A stretch of 18,622 bases of DNA from the NCBI GenBank assembly GCA_025450615.1, contig JANWHC010000011.1:1-18622 (forward strand), written 5' to 3'. The notes under the pieces were generated by a model. That model was not told where the DNA came from. It ran no database searches and worked only from the letters and a program-made list of their open reading frames with translations. The stretch comes from Minisyncoccota bacterium. Lineage in GTDB: Bacteria; Patescibacteriota; Minisyncoccia; Phycocordibacterales; DATDWN01. The position numbers were made by a program, and so were the translations under genes. Below are positions 5,653-13,201 of the stretch, in pieces; position 1 is the stretch's first letter; each line of letters opens with the position of its first letter.

Positions 5653-7839
5653 TTACTCAAAGTGAATTTTTTCTCTCTGCTCTGCAAAGTATTTCTGAAT
5701 TTCAGGATATTTTTTGAAAGTTTCGTCGGTGTCTACGAGTTTCATTGCCTCAGTTCTTGAAGCCTCAACCATTTTTATATTTTTCAATGATTCCATCGCG
5801 AGGTCTGAGATGCCCCATTGTTTTCTTCCGTAAAGTTCACCAGCACCACGTTGTGCCAAGTCGAACTCAGCAAGTTCAAAACCATTTTTAGCTGTGGTGA
5901 AAGCTTTCATGCGGTCGCGAGTTTTCTGACCGTTACTTTCTGTGAAAACATAACAGAAAGCTTGGTGGTTTGATCTTATTACTCTTCCACGAAGTTGGTG
6001 TAGCTGGGATAGTCCAAATCTTTCTGCTCCTTCGAGTATTATCATCGTGGCGTTCGGAACATTTACTCCGACTTCGACAACAGAAGTGGCGACGAGGATT
6101 TGTGTTGATCCATTTGAGAAATCTCTCATAGTTTCTTCTTTTTCAGCAGGTGTCATCTTTGAATGTAAAATATCAATCATAAATTCTGGAAAAACTTCGG
6201 CGTTTAATCTTTCTGCTTCAAGTTTTACTGACTTAGCCATTACTGCCAGCTCTTTTGTTGGATCTGGTTCGTCGATTCGGGGGCAGATCACATATAGCTG
6301 TCTTCCAGCTTGGATTTCTTTTCTTATTTCTTCGTAAGTATTTTTGCGATCAGTTGGAGAAACTATTTTGGTGATGATGGGTTTTCTTCCATGAGGCATT
6401 TCCATAAGCAAAGTTAAATCCAAGTCTCCATATATAGTCAGAGCCAGTGTTCGGGGAATAGGAGTAGCCGTCATAGAAAGTAAGTGAGGAGTAGTCTGGC
6501 TTTTTCCTGTGATTTTTTGTCTCTGCATAGTTCCGAAGCGATGCTGTTCGTCGATCACTGCAAAAGCTAAGTGTTTGAAAGCGACTGATTTAGCAATGAT
6601 CGCGTGAGTCCCGATAAGTATTGGCACCTCGCCGTTCGCTACCCATTTCTGAAGTTGAGTTTTAGAAATCTTGGTCGGCTTTGTAGAGTTACTTTTACTT
6701 GGAAAAATCTGACACTCACTTCCGGTAATAAGTCCGATTTTTATCGGCAGGTGTTCAAAGTAATGTACAAAATTCTCGTAGTGTTGTTTGGCTAGGATTT
6801 CTGTCGGAGCCATATAAGCTGTCTGTAAATTTCCTGCCTGCGCAGGCAGGCCAGACATGCCTTTTGGTGTGGACTTTGTCACAGCATAGATAGCTGTGGC
6901 TGCAACAGCTGTTTTTCCAGAACCAACATCTCCTTCGAGAAGGCGAGACATTGGGAATCCGCGCCGGAAATCTACGAGGATAGAGTTGATCGCTTGGATT
7001 TGGGAGTCAGTTGGCTTGAAAGGAAATCTTTTTACGAAATCCTCAACATCTTTTTTATTGGTATTGATCACGAAAGCATTTTTCTCGCTCCACAGCTTTC
7101 TTTCTTTTTGTTTTTCAAGTTGAATGAAGAAAATTTCTTGAAAGGCAAATCTTTTTCTGGCAGACTCGGCGTCACTTTGCTTTTTCGGTGCATGAATCCA
7201 GATAAGTGCTGTTCGAATATTTGGCAGGTTGTATTTTTTTAAAATAAATTCTGGTATTGGGTCAGTGATAGTATCTAAAATTTTTAAAGCAAATGTTTTT
7301 TGGATCGCGTGATACATCCAGTTTGAAGTGACACCCTTGCTCTCTGGGTACACGGGGTAGAGGATGTTTGTATCATCATTATTTTTGGCAAAAAGAGAAT
7401 CTCCCACGCCATCTGGCAGGGTGTTTATCACCTCGACTTTCGGGTTACTCATATACAGCTGTTTATCTCCTTGGCCTCTACGCTCGGAGACTTTACCCTC
7501 AGCACGGATAAGCTGGCCCTCGTGAAGCATTTTGGCTAGGTAGGGCTGGTTAAACCAAACAAGTTTTACTCTGCCAGTCTCGTCAGTTAAGACTCCTTCT
7601 GACATGGGGATTTTTTTAATAAATCCTTTGCTTGTTTTGAGTCCTGAAATTTTTCCAAACACCACTGTCTGGTCGCCTTTAACTAAACTTTCTATTTGTG
7701 AGACTTTGCTAGTGTCGCCGTACCTGACAGGAAAGTAGTAAAGCAAATCTTCTAAAGTTTTTATACCGAGTTTTGCCAGCGCTTTTTTCTGCGTTTCAAC
7801 AAGACGAAAGTGTTTTTCTAAGTTGTCCAGTAAATTCAT
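5653..7839 (-). CDS. recG: ATP-dependent DNA helicase RecG
   Basis: 728 residues, typical length. RecG remodels stalled replication forks and branch-migrates recombination intermediates. The N-terminal wedge/OB-fold region (about 60-150) is followed by the helicase core: Walker A GDVGSGKT (303-310), MAPTEILAKQH, the DEQH box (430-433), SMTATPIPRT (455-464), VATSVVEVGVNVPNA, and the motif VI region FGLSQLHQLRGRV, then the C-terminal RecG signature QRGAGELYGRKQWG. The start at ATG 7839 (MNLLDNLEKHFRLV) was chosen because a -10 box sits six bases before it; an in-frame ATG at 7872 lies upstream of that box. Oddity: residues about 327-337 (GMSGLPAQAGN), between motifs I and Ia, are extra relative to the usual family sequence and are encoded by a perfect DNA palindrome. 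All motifs are intact. Confidence 0.97.
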   Translation of the reverse strand: MNLLDNLEKHFRLVETQKKALAKLGIKTLEDLLYYFPVRYGDTSKVSQIESLVKGDQTVVFGKISGLKTSKGFIKKIPMSEGVLTDETGRVKLVWFNQPYLAKMLHEGQLIRAEGKVSERRGQGDKQLYMSNPKVEVINTLPDGVGDSLFAKNNDDTNILYPVYPESKGVTSNWMYHAIQKTFALKILDTITDPIPEFILKKYNLPNIRTALIWIHAPKKQSDAESARKRFAFQEIFFIQLEKQKERKLWSEKNAFVINTNKKDVEDFVKRFPFKPTDSQIQAINSILVDFRRGFPMSRLLEGDVGSGKTAVAATAIYAVTKSTPKGMSGLPAQAGNLQTAYMAPTEILAKQHYENFVHYFEHLPIKIGLITGSECQIFPSKSNSTKPTKISKTQLQKWVANGEVPILIGTHAIIAKSVAFKHLAFAVIDEQHRFGTMQRQKITGKSQTTPHLLSMTATPIPRTLALTIYGDLDLTLLMEMPHGRKPIITKIVSPTDRKNTYEEIRKEIQAGRQLYVICPRIDEPDPTKELAVMAKSVKLEAERLNAEVFPEFMIDILHSKMTPAEKEETMRDFSNGSTQILVATSVVEVGVNVPNATMIILEGAERFGLSQLHQLRGRVIRSNHQAFCYVFTESNGQKTRDRMKAFTTAKNGFELAEFDLAQRGAGELYGRKQWGISDLAMESLKNIKMVEASRTEAMKLVDTDETFKKYPEIQKYFAEQREKIHFE
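6833..6850. repeat. Perfect 18-bp palindrome inserted in frame in recG
   Basis: CCTGCCTGCGCAGGCAGG is its own reverse complement. It encodes the LPAQAG part of an extra segment in RecG just after the Walker A region. This word is more GC-rich than its surroundings and looks like a copy of a dispersed palindromic element; the window holds only this copy. Confidence 0.8.
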
Positions 7840-7845
7840 GAAAGT

Positions 7846-7851
7846 ACTATA
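7846..7851 (-). promoter_or_regulatory. -10 box for recG, leaderless spacing
   Basis: TATAGT on the minus strand, then six bases (ACTTTC), then the recG ATG at 7839. A TTGTCC lies 15 bases upstream of the box, a short spacing for a -35. Implies an mRNA that begins at the start codon. Confidence 0.55.
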
Positions 7852-7939
7852 GCACGACTCTAGTGTGGACAATCGATTTAGTACCGTGTCTAATACATGA
7901 GATAATGGAGTTGAGGTTTATTAATTTTAAAAACACATA

Positions 7940-8032
7940 ATGAAAAATAAATGGGCGATAATTTTGCTCGGACTACTTCTCATCTTGGGTGGCTGGGCGT
8001 TTATTAACCAAGGAGGAACATTCAATCTATAG
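7940..8032 (+). CDS. Single-pass membrane micropeptide (30 residues)
   Basis: A 30-codon frame with an ATG at 7940 and TAG at 8030-8032. The peptide starts MKNKWAIILLGLLLILGGWA and ends in a short polar tail (FINQGGTFNL). After two positive charges the hydrophobic run fits one membrane helix with the N-terminus inside. It lies alone between the recG promoter and a strong terminator at 8055-8097, which fits a small independent gene. GATAAT at 7901-7906 is a possible -10. There are no homologs I recognise. It might instead be a leader or a chance frame, but the clean positive-inside topology, clear stop and following terminator favour a real gene. Confidence 0.5.
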   Translation: MKNKWAIILLGLLLILGGWAFINQGGTFNL

Positions 8033-8054
8033 CATTTTTGAAAGCAAGGAATTA

Positions 8055-8097
8055 AAACAAAAATCACCCGAGGACTAGCTCAGGGTGATTTTTGTTT
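8055..8097. terminator. Bidirectional terminator between the micropeptide and pilin genes
   Basis: AAACAAAAATCACCC pairs perfectly over 15 bp with GGGTGATTTTTGTTT, with an inner GAG/CTC extension. A-run on one side and T-run on the other, so it can end the plus-strand micropeptide gene and the minus-strand pilin gene. Confidence 0.88.
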
Positions 8098-8111
8098 ACC
8101 GAATTTTTATA

Positions 8112-8621
8112 TTATCGAGTGACGCAGATTGTTGCTGCACCAGGGATAGAAGTTTCTGTTGCTGCCTGAGGAGCACAAACAGTGATTCTTCCTGTAGCAT
8201 CAACAGCGATCGTGTATCCTGTAAGTGTTCCTGCTGTAATTGTTGAATCAGGATCTTCTGGGATGGTCGCCACATATGTAGGTCTAAGACATGAAAGATC
8301 AAGTTCAGCTCCGGGAGGAACTCCGTCTGTAAGTCCTGTAGGTCCAGCTGGAATTGTTGGACAAGTATATGTAACACCACCAACTGTAAAGGCTCCAGCA
8401 AAAATTCCTTTATTATCAGCAAGTCTTTGTCCAACAGCATTTAAAACAGTGTTTACACCAGCTTGTCGTTGTGTGTTTCGAGCTTGTGCAAACTGTTTAG
8501 CTGGGTTAATAGCGATGATAACGATAGCCGCTAAGATCGCAATAATACCGATTACAACCAAGATTTCGATAAGCGTAAAACCAGACTTTCGTACGGCTTC
8601 GCCAACCTTTGTTTTATTCAT
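8112..8621 (-). CDS. Type IV pilin, probable major subunit
   Basis: 169 residues. The class III signal is textbook: a short basic leader ending RKSG (Gly14), cleavage before Phe15, then FTLIEILVVIGIIAILAAIV with glutamate at mature position 5 (Glu19). The hydrophobic helix forms the pilus core, and the rest is a small C-terminal globular domain with four cysteines (about 87, 111, 149, 166) that can form two disulfides. A prepilin peptidase, not in this window, would process it. It lies downstream of the pilus operon but has its own intergenic region (8622-8711) and terminator, so it is probably expressed separately and at a higher level, as expected for a main subunit. A minor or GspG-like pseudopilin role cannot be excluded. 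Confidence 0.88.
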   Translation of the reverse strand: MNKTKVGEAVRKSGFTLIEILVVIGIIAILAAIVIIAINPAKQFAQARNTQRQAGVNTVLNAVGQRLADNKGIFAGAFTVGGVTYTCPTIPAGPTGLTDGVPPGAELDLSCLRPTYVATIPEDPDSTITAGTLTGYTIAVDATGRITVCAPQAATETSIPGAATICVTR

Positions 8622-8664
8622 AAATTGATTAAATAAACCTTATAATGTTCCTAACACTACTCAC

Positions 8665-8694
8665 GTTTTGCATTTGTACAACTTGACGCAAAAC
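8665..8694. promoter_or_regulatory. Inverted repeat upstream of the pilin gene
   Basis: GTTTTGC (8665-8671) and GCAAAAC (8688-8694) form a 7-bp inverted repeat with a 16-bp gap, about 45-70 bases upstream of the pilin ATG. It could be a regulator site or a small hairpin. No clear -35/-10 pair was found; CATTATAAGG near 8638-8647 is the best -10 region. Confidence 0.3.
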
Positions 8695-8711
8695 CCTTGT
8701 ATGTTCCCTTA

Positions 8712-8734
8712 AAATCAGCCAAAAAGGCTAATTT
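8712..8734 (-). terminator. Weak terminator at the end of the pilus operon
   Basis: AAATTAGCC TTTTT GGCTGATTT on the minus strand, a 9-bp stem with one G-T pair that overlaps the stop codon of the VWA gene and is followed by a short T/A tract. Partial readthrough into the pilin gene is possible. Confidence 0.5.
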
Positions 8735-11700
8735 GAAGTAGGAACTTCGTGCCAAGAGTTTGTGTCAAAGTTGAAGTTTGGAGGGGGTGGAGGTGGAGGA
8801 ATATCGTCGTTATTAAATACACAAACGCGTGTTTCTCCGGCGACTATTGGTCCTAATGAGCCTGTAGACGAGCAAGCAACTCCTTTTATTTCTGCATACC
8901 CAGCGACACCATTTTCGTCGAGACTATAGTTTCCAGGATTTACTGTAACATTTGTTGGAGTTACGCTTCCTGTGAAAGTTGTCAGAGATGGATTGACTGC
9001 AGTTACGTTAACCGTGAAGTCAGCTTCGGTTTTTGTTCCGCCGTTGTTGTTTATAACTTGTGTTAAAACAGAAAGTATTCCAGTAGTTGGTGGAGGGGAT
9101 GCCGGAATGTTTAGTGAAGCAGGGCAAACTTGGTTTCCGATGAAGTCAAAGATGTCTTGCATGTCTGCTGAAGTAGGAGCAATGAAGAAGTTGTCGCCAT
9201 CATCGTTTTCAGTATTCACAGTGTAGTAAATAGTTACTGGTATCCAGTCCAAGAAGAAGTCGCGTGTTGAGGTAGTTGAATTCATTGTCACTCTAACCTT
9301 GAAGTTTGTTGTATTTAACTGTGATGATGTCCAAGTATGACCCCAGTTGTCAGTTGAGTTTCCAAGCGTTCTTGAGTTGGATGCAGAAGTTGATTCATTG
9401 TTGTCTTGTTTTATTGGAGTCCAAGTTGTTCCTCCATCCCACGAAAGTTCGAGATTGGTACTGTTAGTTCCAGATGTAGAATCAAGCCACCAATCTAAGC
9501 GTGTAGCGATTCCGGTAATAGTTGCGTTTGGTGGAAGGCTAAAGTTATATCCAGAGAATATGTGTCTGTCTCCAGCTCCATCTATGTTTTGCGCAGCGCC
9601 AGTTAGTCCACTTGGTCCATCGCTCAAAGCTTTTGTCGGCGAGACTTCAAAACCATTTCCATCGCCGCCCGTTGTCGCTGTTTGCAGCGTTGGTGAAACG
9701 AGTCCTGTGTTTCCATTTGTTACTCCACTTGGATCAGCAAATGAACCATTTTGGTGTCCTGATACTGGAGTGTTTCCTGAAGCCAAGTTTGCGAGCAGTT
9801 CTTTACCGTTGTAGCCAGAAACATCTGAGCCAAAATGAATTGTGAAAATATCTACATTTGCAAGTTTTGCTGCATCTGCTGCATTTAGTGCCGCTTGAGT
9901 TGCGTCAACATTTTGACTGTAATAAACTTTTAGTCTTAACCAATCCAAATGTTCTACAGCATTTGTATCACAAGCCGATCCAGGGTCGATAGCACGAACT
10001 CTTGCGCGGAAATTTGTGTTTGAGAATTCGGTAATGCTCCAAGTGTGAGATGAAGTCCAATCATCCGTTGGTGTTCCAAGAGTGTAAGTAGTTTCTGTAG
10101 AGTTTATGTTTTGAATTTTTTCAGAAGTCCATGATGTTCCACCATTCCATGAGAGATCTACGCCTAGCTGACAAGACGCTCCTGTTGGTTGAGGAGTTGT
10201 GTAAAGAACATTTACAGTGACTTGGTCGAGAGAGACAATATTTCCAGTTGTTGAGTTGTTTGTAACTTTTAAGGCAAAATTTCCATTGTTGAAATCAGTT
10301 GGTGTCCAACTTCGTCCCCATAAATCAGAGTTGCTGTTTCCAGATGGTGATGAAACTGTTTCTATGGAAGTAAGTGAAGTACTTTTTCCTCCAGTCCAAT
10401 TTCCTCCGTTGTTTGAAGATAAAGCAATATCAATCGAGCCGGTAGTAACTGGAGTGTAGGTTACTGTTGCACGGATAGCACCAATCGCAACTGTGTTACT
10501 ATTTCCGGAAACTTTCACTACTCCAACTTCTAAGTTTGTTCCAGAGTTTTTAATTGTGTCAGGTAAATTTATTGTTTGAGTTTTTACGTTACAACTACTT
10601 GTAGATCCAGTTGCGGTTAAGTTTGTTCCTGCATCAGTGTTGTTGTTATTTAGACGGGCAAATGTTCTGTATGTTCCTCCTTGGCTTCCGGTTGGTCTAT
10701 CATATACTGTGATGTTTACGTCTGTAATTGTAGCGCCGTTAGGAACAGAACTAAGATCAATAGAAACTGACTCTCTTTGGTTTGATGAACTTTCAGAAAT
10801 GAATTCATTTGTACTTGTACAATTCACTGTTCCAGTTTCATCTATATTTGACTCACCACCAGTCCATTCATCATAGTCTCCGCCCCCGTTAGGGAAGAGT
10901 ATCGCTGTTGTAACGGAACCAGAGCCTGTAATTTTTGCTTCAGTTGATACTGAAATTCCAGTAATAGTTGCGTTTGTGGGAATATTAAATCCAAAAGTTC
11001 CAAAGCCTTGGGCATGTCCGTTGGTGCTATCTGTTGCGTATGAGTTATCATTATTAGAAACTCTTGTTGGATTTGTCCAAGTATTAGGTGCAAGTGCACT
11101 GTTTGGGTTTTCATTGCTATTTCCCGCTACATTTGTAGTTCCAGAAGTTGCCCAAGAATCAGCTAAAACTTCTATTCCACGTAAAGTCGAGCCACTTGGA
11201 AGTCCTGCACCACTACCAATATTAAAGTTTGAGAAAATGTGTCTGTCATTTTCCGAAACAATGTCATTAGCGTCTCCGGATCCATCGCTATATGCATTTG
11301 TCGGATTTGTCCAAAATTCTCCCGTAGCATTTTGTGAGTTTGAACTAGGAGATTTTATTCCAGTATCGTAGTTTGTAGTGCCGCTAGGTTCATTTGGATC
11401 ACCATCAGATACTAAGATAATTACTTTTTTCTTTTCTATTTCTGGAGGCGGAGGATTTACAATATGTCTCACACTATTTAATTCATTACTTGCAACAGTT
11501 ATTCCTGCAGATAAATCTGACCCTACGCTACTTGTATTGTTCATCATCGAGTTGATAGATGAAAGAAGGTTGCTGTAAGTTGTTGTAAGTTGGCCCAAAA
11601 GTGGAACAGAAGCGGCACTTCCGTCTAATCCTCCGAAACTTCCAACACCAAGTTGTGGGTGAGGTGTTGGAGGCAAAACGCCGGCATACAAGCTAACTAA

Positions 11701-12726
11701 AGAGTTAGCCGCTGCTTTCTCATTATTTCTGTCAGTCGAGCTCATACTTCCTGTTCGGTCGAGAATCATTACTGTGTCAGCACATATTGGTGCTGGTGGA
11801 GGAAGGTCATTATAATTTATAATACAAGTTTTATTTTGGCCGAGAGTTAGACTTACACTTCCGGAAGATGAACAATCATATCCCCAAGGAGAGACCGCAT
11901 AACCAGCAAGTGTTGTTGCGGAAACTGTGTGGTTACCCGCCGAAACTGTTACTCGGCTACCTAAAGTTACTGGATTACCATCAATAAAAAGAGGAAAGTC
12001 TGCTGGTGTATTTGTTCCGTTGTTGTCGTTTACCACGTTTGCAATAACTGTAATCGTTGTGGTTACATCGTCATTTGTTATCGTACAAAATTTAATTTGT
12101 CCGGCGATTATATTTCCAGAACAGTCAGGTGTAGCTGTTGTAGAATAATTTGGTAAGTTTATTTGACTTACACTGTATGGTCCCGGTTGAACAATTTTTG
12201 CAACCCCAGCTTCAGACCCGGAAAATGAGCTGTTTGGATTTGCTGAAACATTTACAGTAAAGTCGGAAGCTAATTTTGATCCACTAGTGTCGTTTATTAC
12301 ATGAGTGGTTATGAAAAGTGTACCTGTTGATGGAGCAGTTGGAATTGAACCAAAATGAATGTCGTTCATATTCATGGCCATATCAAGGTTTGCATAAGAA
12401 TCGTTTACAACCGCTTGAGTTTTAATGGTCAAAAGTCCTGGAACTGGATAATCGATTTGAATTGGAAAAACATGACATGTTCCGATAGGGGAAGTTGTGT
12501 CAGTATTTCCAGTGTAGGAAGGGTTTGTCAGCAAGTTTGCCATAGCTTGTTCGGCACAACCTTCAGCCAAAGTAGAAGCTTGTTCTTTTGCTTCCGTTCC
12601 TAAAATATTAAATCTGGCATACCATCCGCTAGAGCCTTCTTCAACAATCATAACTAAAAGAACAAGTGAAATGACAATAGTCGCCATGAGAGCTATGTAA
12701 CCTTGATTTTTGTTTTTTTGGTTCAT
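8728..12726 (-). CDS. Giant PilX/GspK-like minor pilin with a split VWA domain (probable pilus-tip adhesin)
   Basis: 1332 residues. The N-terminus NQGYIALMATIVISLVLLVM resembles PilX/GspK-type minor pilins: Gly9 as a possible cleavage site, a hydrophobic helix, and no glutamate at mature position 5. Next come two beta-domains (about 133-222 and 223-307), each ending in a C-x-I-x-N-x-D-like motif; a third copy is at about 1215-1310, followed by a proline-rich tail. A VWA fold begins at about 314 with a metal site DRTGS (Asp323, Thr325, Ser327) and ILVSDGDP (Asp441). Its remaining strands appear only at about 939-984 (VDIFTIHFGSD) and 1172-1201. The gaps hold repeated beta-sandwich modules with LSWDGGTTWT and NTTNFKVRV motifs. 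It begins one base after the previous stop and closes the operon. Adhesion at the pilus tip is inferred from VWA and operon context. Confidence 0.85.
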   Translation of the reverse strand: MNQKNKNQGYIALMATIVISLVLLVMIVEEGSSGWYARFNILGTEAKEQASTLAEGCAEQAMANLLTNPSYTGNTDTTSPIGTCHVFPIQIDYPVPGLLTIKTQAVVNDSYANLDMAMNMNDIHFGSIPTAPSTGTLFITTHVINDTSGSKLASDFTVNVSANPNSSFSGSEAGVAKIVQPGPYSVSQINLPNYSTTATPDCSGNIIAGQIKFCTITNDDVTTTITVIANVVNDNNGTNTPADFPLFIDGNPVTLGSRVTVSAGNHTVSATTLAGYAVSPWGYDCSSSGSVSLTLGQNKTCIINYNDLPPPAPICADTVMILDRTGSMSSTDRNNEKAAANSLVSLYAGVLPPTPHPQLGVGSFGGLDGSAASVPLLGQLTTTYSNLLSSINSMMNNTSSVGSDLSAGITVASNELNSVRHIVNPPPPEIEKKKVIILVSDGDPNEPSGTTNYDTGIKSPSSNSQNATGEFWTNPTNAYSDGSGDANDIVSENDRHIFSNFNIGSGAGLPSGSTLRGIEVLADSWATSGTTNVAGNSNENPNSALAPNTWTNPTRVSNNDNSYATDSTNGHAQGFGTFGFNIPTNATITGISVSTEAKITGSGSVTTAILFPNGGGDYDEWTGGESNIDETGTVNCTSTNEFISESSSNQRESVSIDLSSVPNGATITDVNITVYDRPTGSQGGTYRTFARLNNNNTDAGTNLTATGSTSSCNVKTQTINLPDTIKNSGTNLEVGVVKVSGNSNTVAIGAIRATVTYTPVTTGSIDIALSSNNGGNWTGGKSTSLTSIETVSSPSGNSNSDLWGRSWTPTDFNNGNFALKVTNNSTTGNIVSLDQVTVNVLYTTPQPTGASCQLGVDLSWNGGTSWTSEKIQNINSTETTYTLGTPTDDWTSSHTWSITEFSNTNFRARVRAIDPGSACDTNAVEHLDWLRLKVYYSQNVDATQAALNAADAAKLANVDIFTIHFGSDVSGYNGKELLANLASGNTPVSGHQNGSFADPSGVTNGNTGLVSPTLQTATTGGDGNGFEVSPTKALSDGPSGLTGAAQNIDGAGDRHIFSGYNFSLPPNATITGIATRLDWWLDSTSGTNSTNLELSWDGGTTWTPIKQDNNESTSASNSRTLGNSTDNWGHTWTSSQLNTTNFKVRVTMNSTTSTRDFFLDWIPVTIYYTVNTENDDGDNFFIAPTSADMQDIFDFIGNQVCPASLNIPASPPPTTGILSVLTQVINNNGGTKTEADFTVNVTAVNPSLTTFTGSVTPTNVTVNPGNYSLDENGVAGYAEIKGVACSSTGSLGPIVAGETRVCVFNNDDIPPPPPPPNFNFDTNSWHEVPTSN

Positions 12727-12727
12727 G

Positions 12728-13201
12728 TTATTGTCTTAAATAATTTCTAAAAGCAAACGGTTTTCCGGCAACTTCAAAACTTGCTCGAACAGATGGAGGT
12801 CGACCATTTACGGAGGCAGTGTAAACAAATGCGATATTTCCAACTTGAAATCTGTCGTTGTTAAGTTGAGTAGGCGCTCCAGCACCTCGTGAAATAGTAA
12901 TAACACCTCCTCCTCCAGAAATAACTAAAGGACTTTGCGCACCTAAGTCAGGACGAACAATAGTTATCGTACTTCCACCACCGGAAACAGTAGCGCTTTC
13001 TGCTCCTGCGAGAGCCCAGTTTATTTTCCGGTTTATAAAAGTCCCTTCTTCTTCCACTTGTGTTGAGTCAATATTTCTGTTTCCACCTTCTAAAAGATTG
13101 TATGCTCCAGTGATTGCTCCAGTCATAATGATTCCAAAAAGAGCGATGTAAATCATCGTTTCCATTAACGTAAATCCTTTTTTATGGAAATTTTTAGTCA
13201 T
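12728..13201 (-). CDS. PilW/GspJ-like minor pseudopilin
   Basis: 157 residues with a clear prepilin signal: MTKNFHKKG, cleavage before Phe10, FTLMETMIYIALFGIIMTGA with glutamate at mature position 5 (Glu14). The remainder is a small domain with a Gly-rich middle (two short GGG-containing turns) and no cysteines. The MIYIALFGIIMTGAITGAYNLL stretch and size fit PilW, GspJ or ComGF-like minor pseudopilins that help start the pilus tip. The start codon shares one base with the stop of the preceding gene (TAATG at 13201), and the next gene starts one base after its own stop, so translation is probably coupled. Its place between two giant pilins suggests it bridges them at the tip, which is inference. 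Confidence 0.8.
   Translation of the reverse strand: MTKNFHKKGFTLMETMIYIALFGIIMTGAITGAYNLLEGGNRNIDSTQVEEEGTFINRKINWALAGAESATVSGGGSTITIVRPDLGAQSPLVISGGGGVITISRGAGAPTQLNNDRFQVGNIAFVYTASVNGRPPSVRASFEVAGKPFAFRNYLRQ

Noticed and set aside
7840..7872. Earlier start for recG
   Set aside because: The extra 11 residues overlap the -10 box TATAGT. The ATG at 7839 sits at leaderless spacing and matches a usual RecG N-terminus.
8182..8628. Plus-strand open frame opposite the pilin gene
   Set aside because: Antisense of a gene with an unmistakable prepilin signal; its content has no signal, motif or ribosome binding site.
8972..12603. Many plus-strand open frames opposite the VWA gene
   Set aside because: They are by-products of the repetitive Thr/Ser/Asn-rich codons on the other strand and show no protein-like features.
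8728..12726. CRISPR-like or tandem DNA repeats in the VWA gene
   Set aside because: The repeats are at protein level and too diverged in DNA to be an array with spacers.
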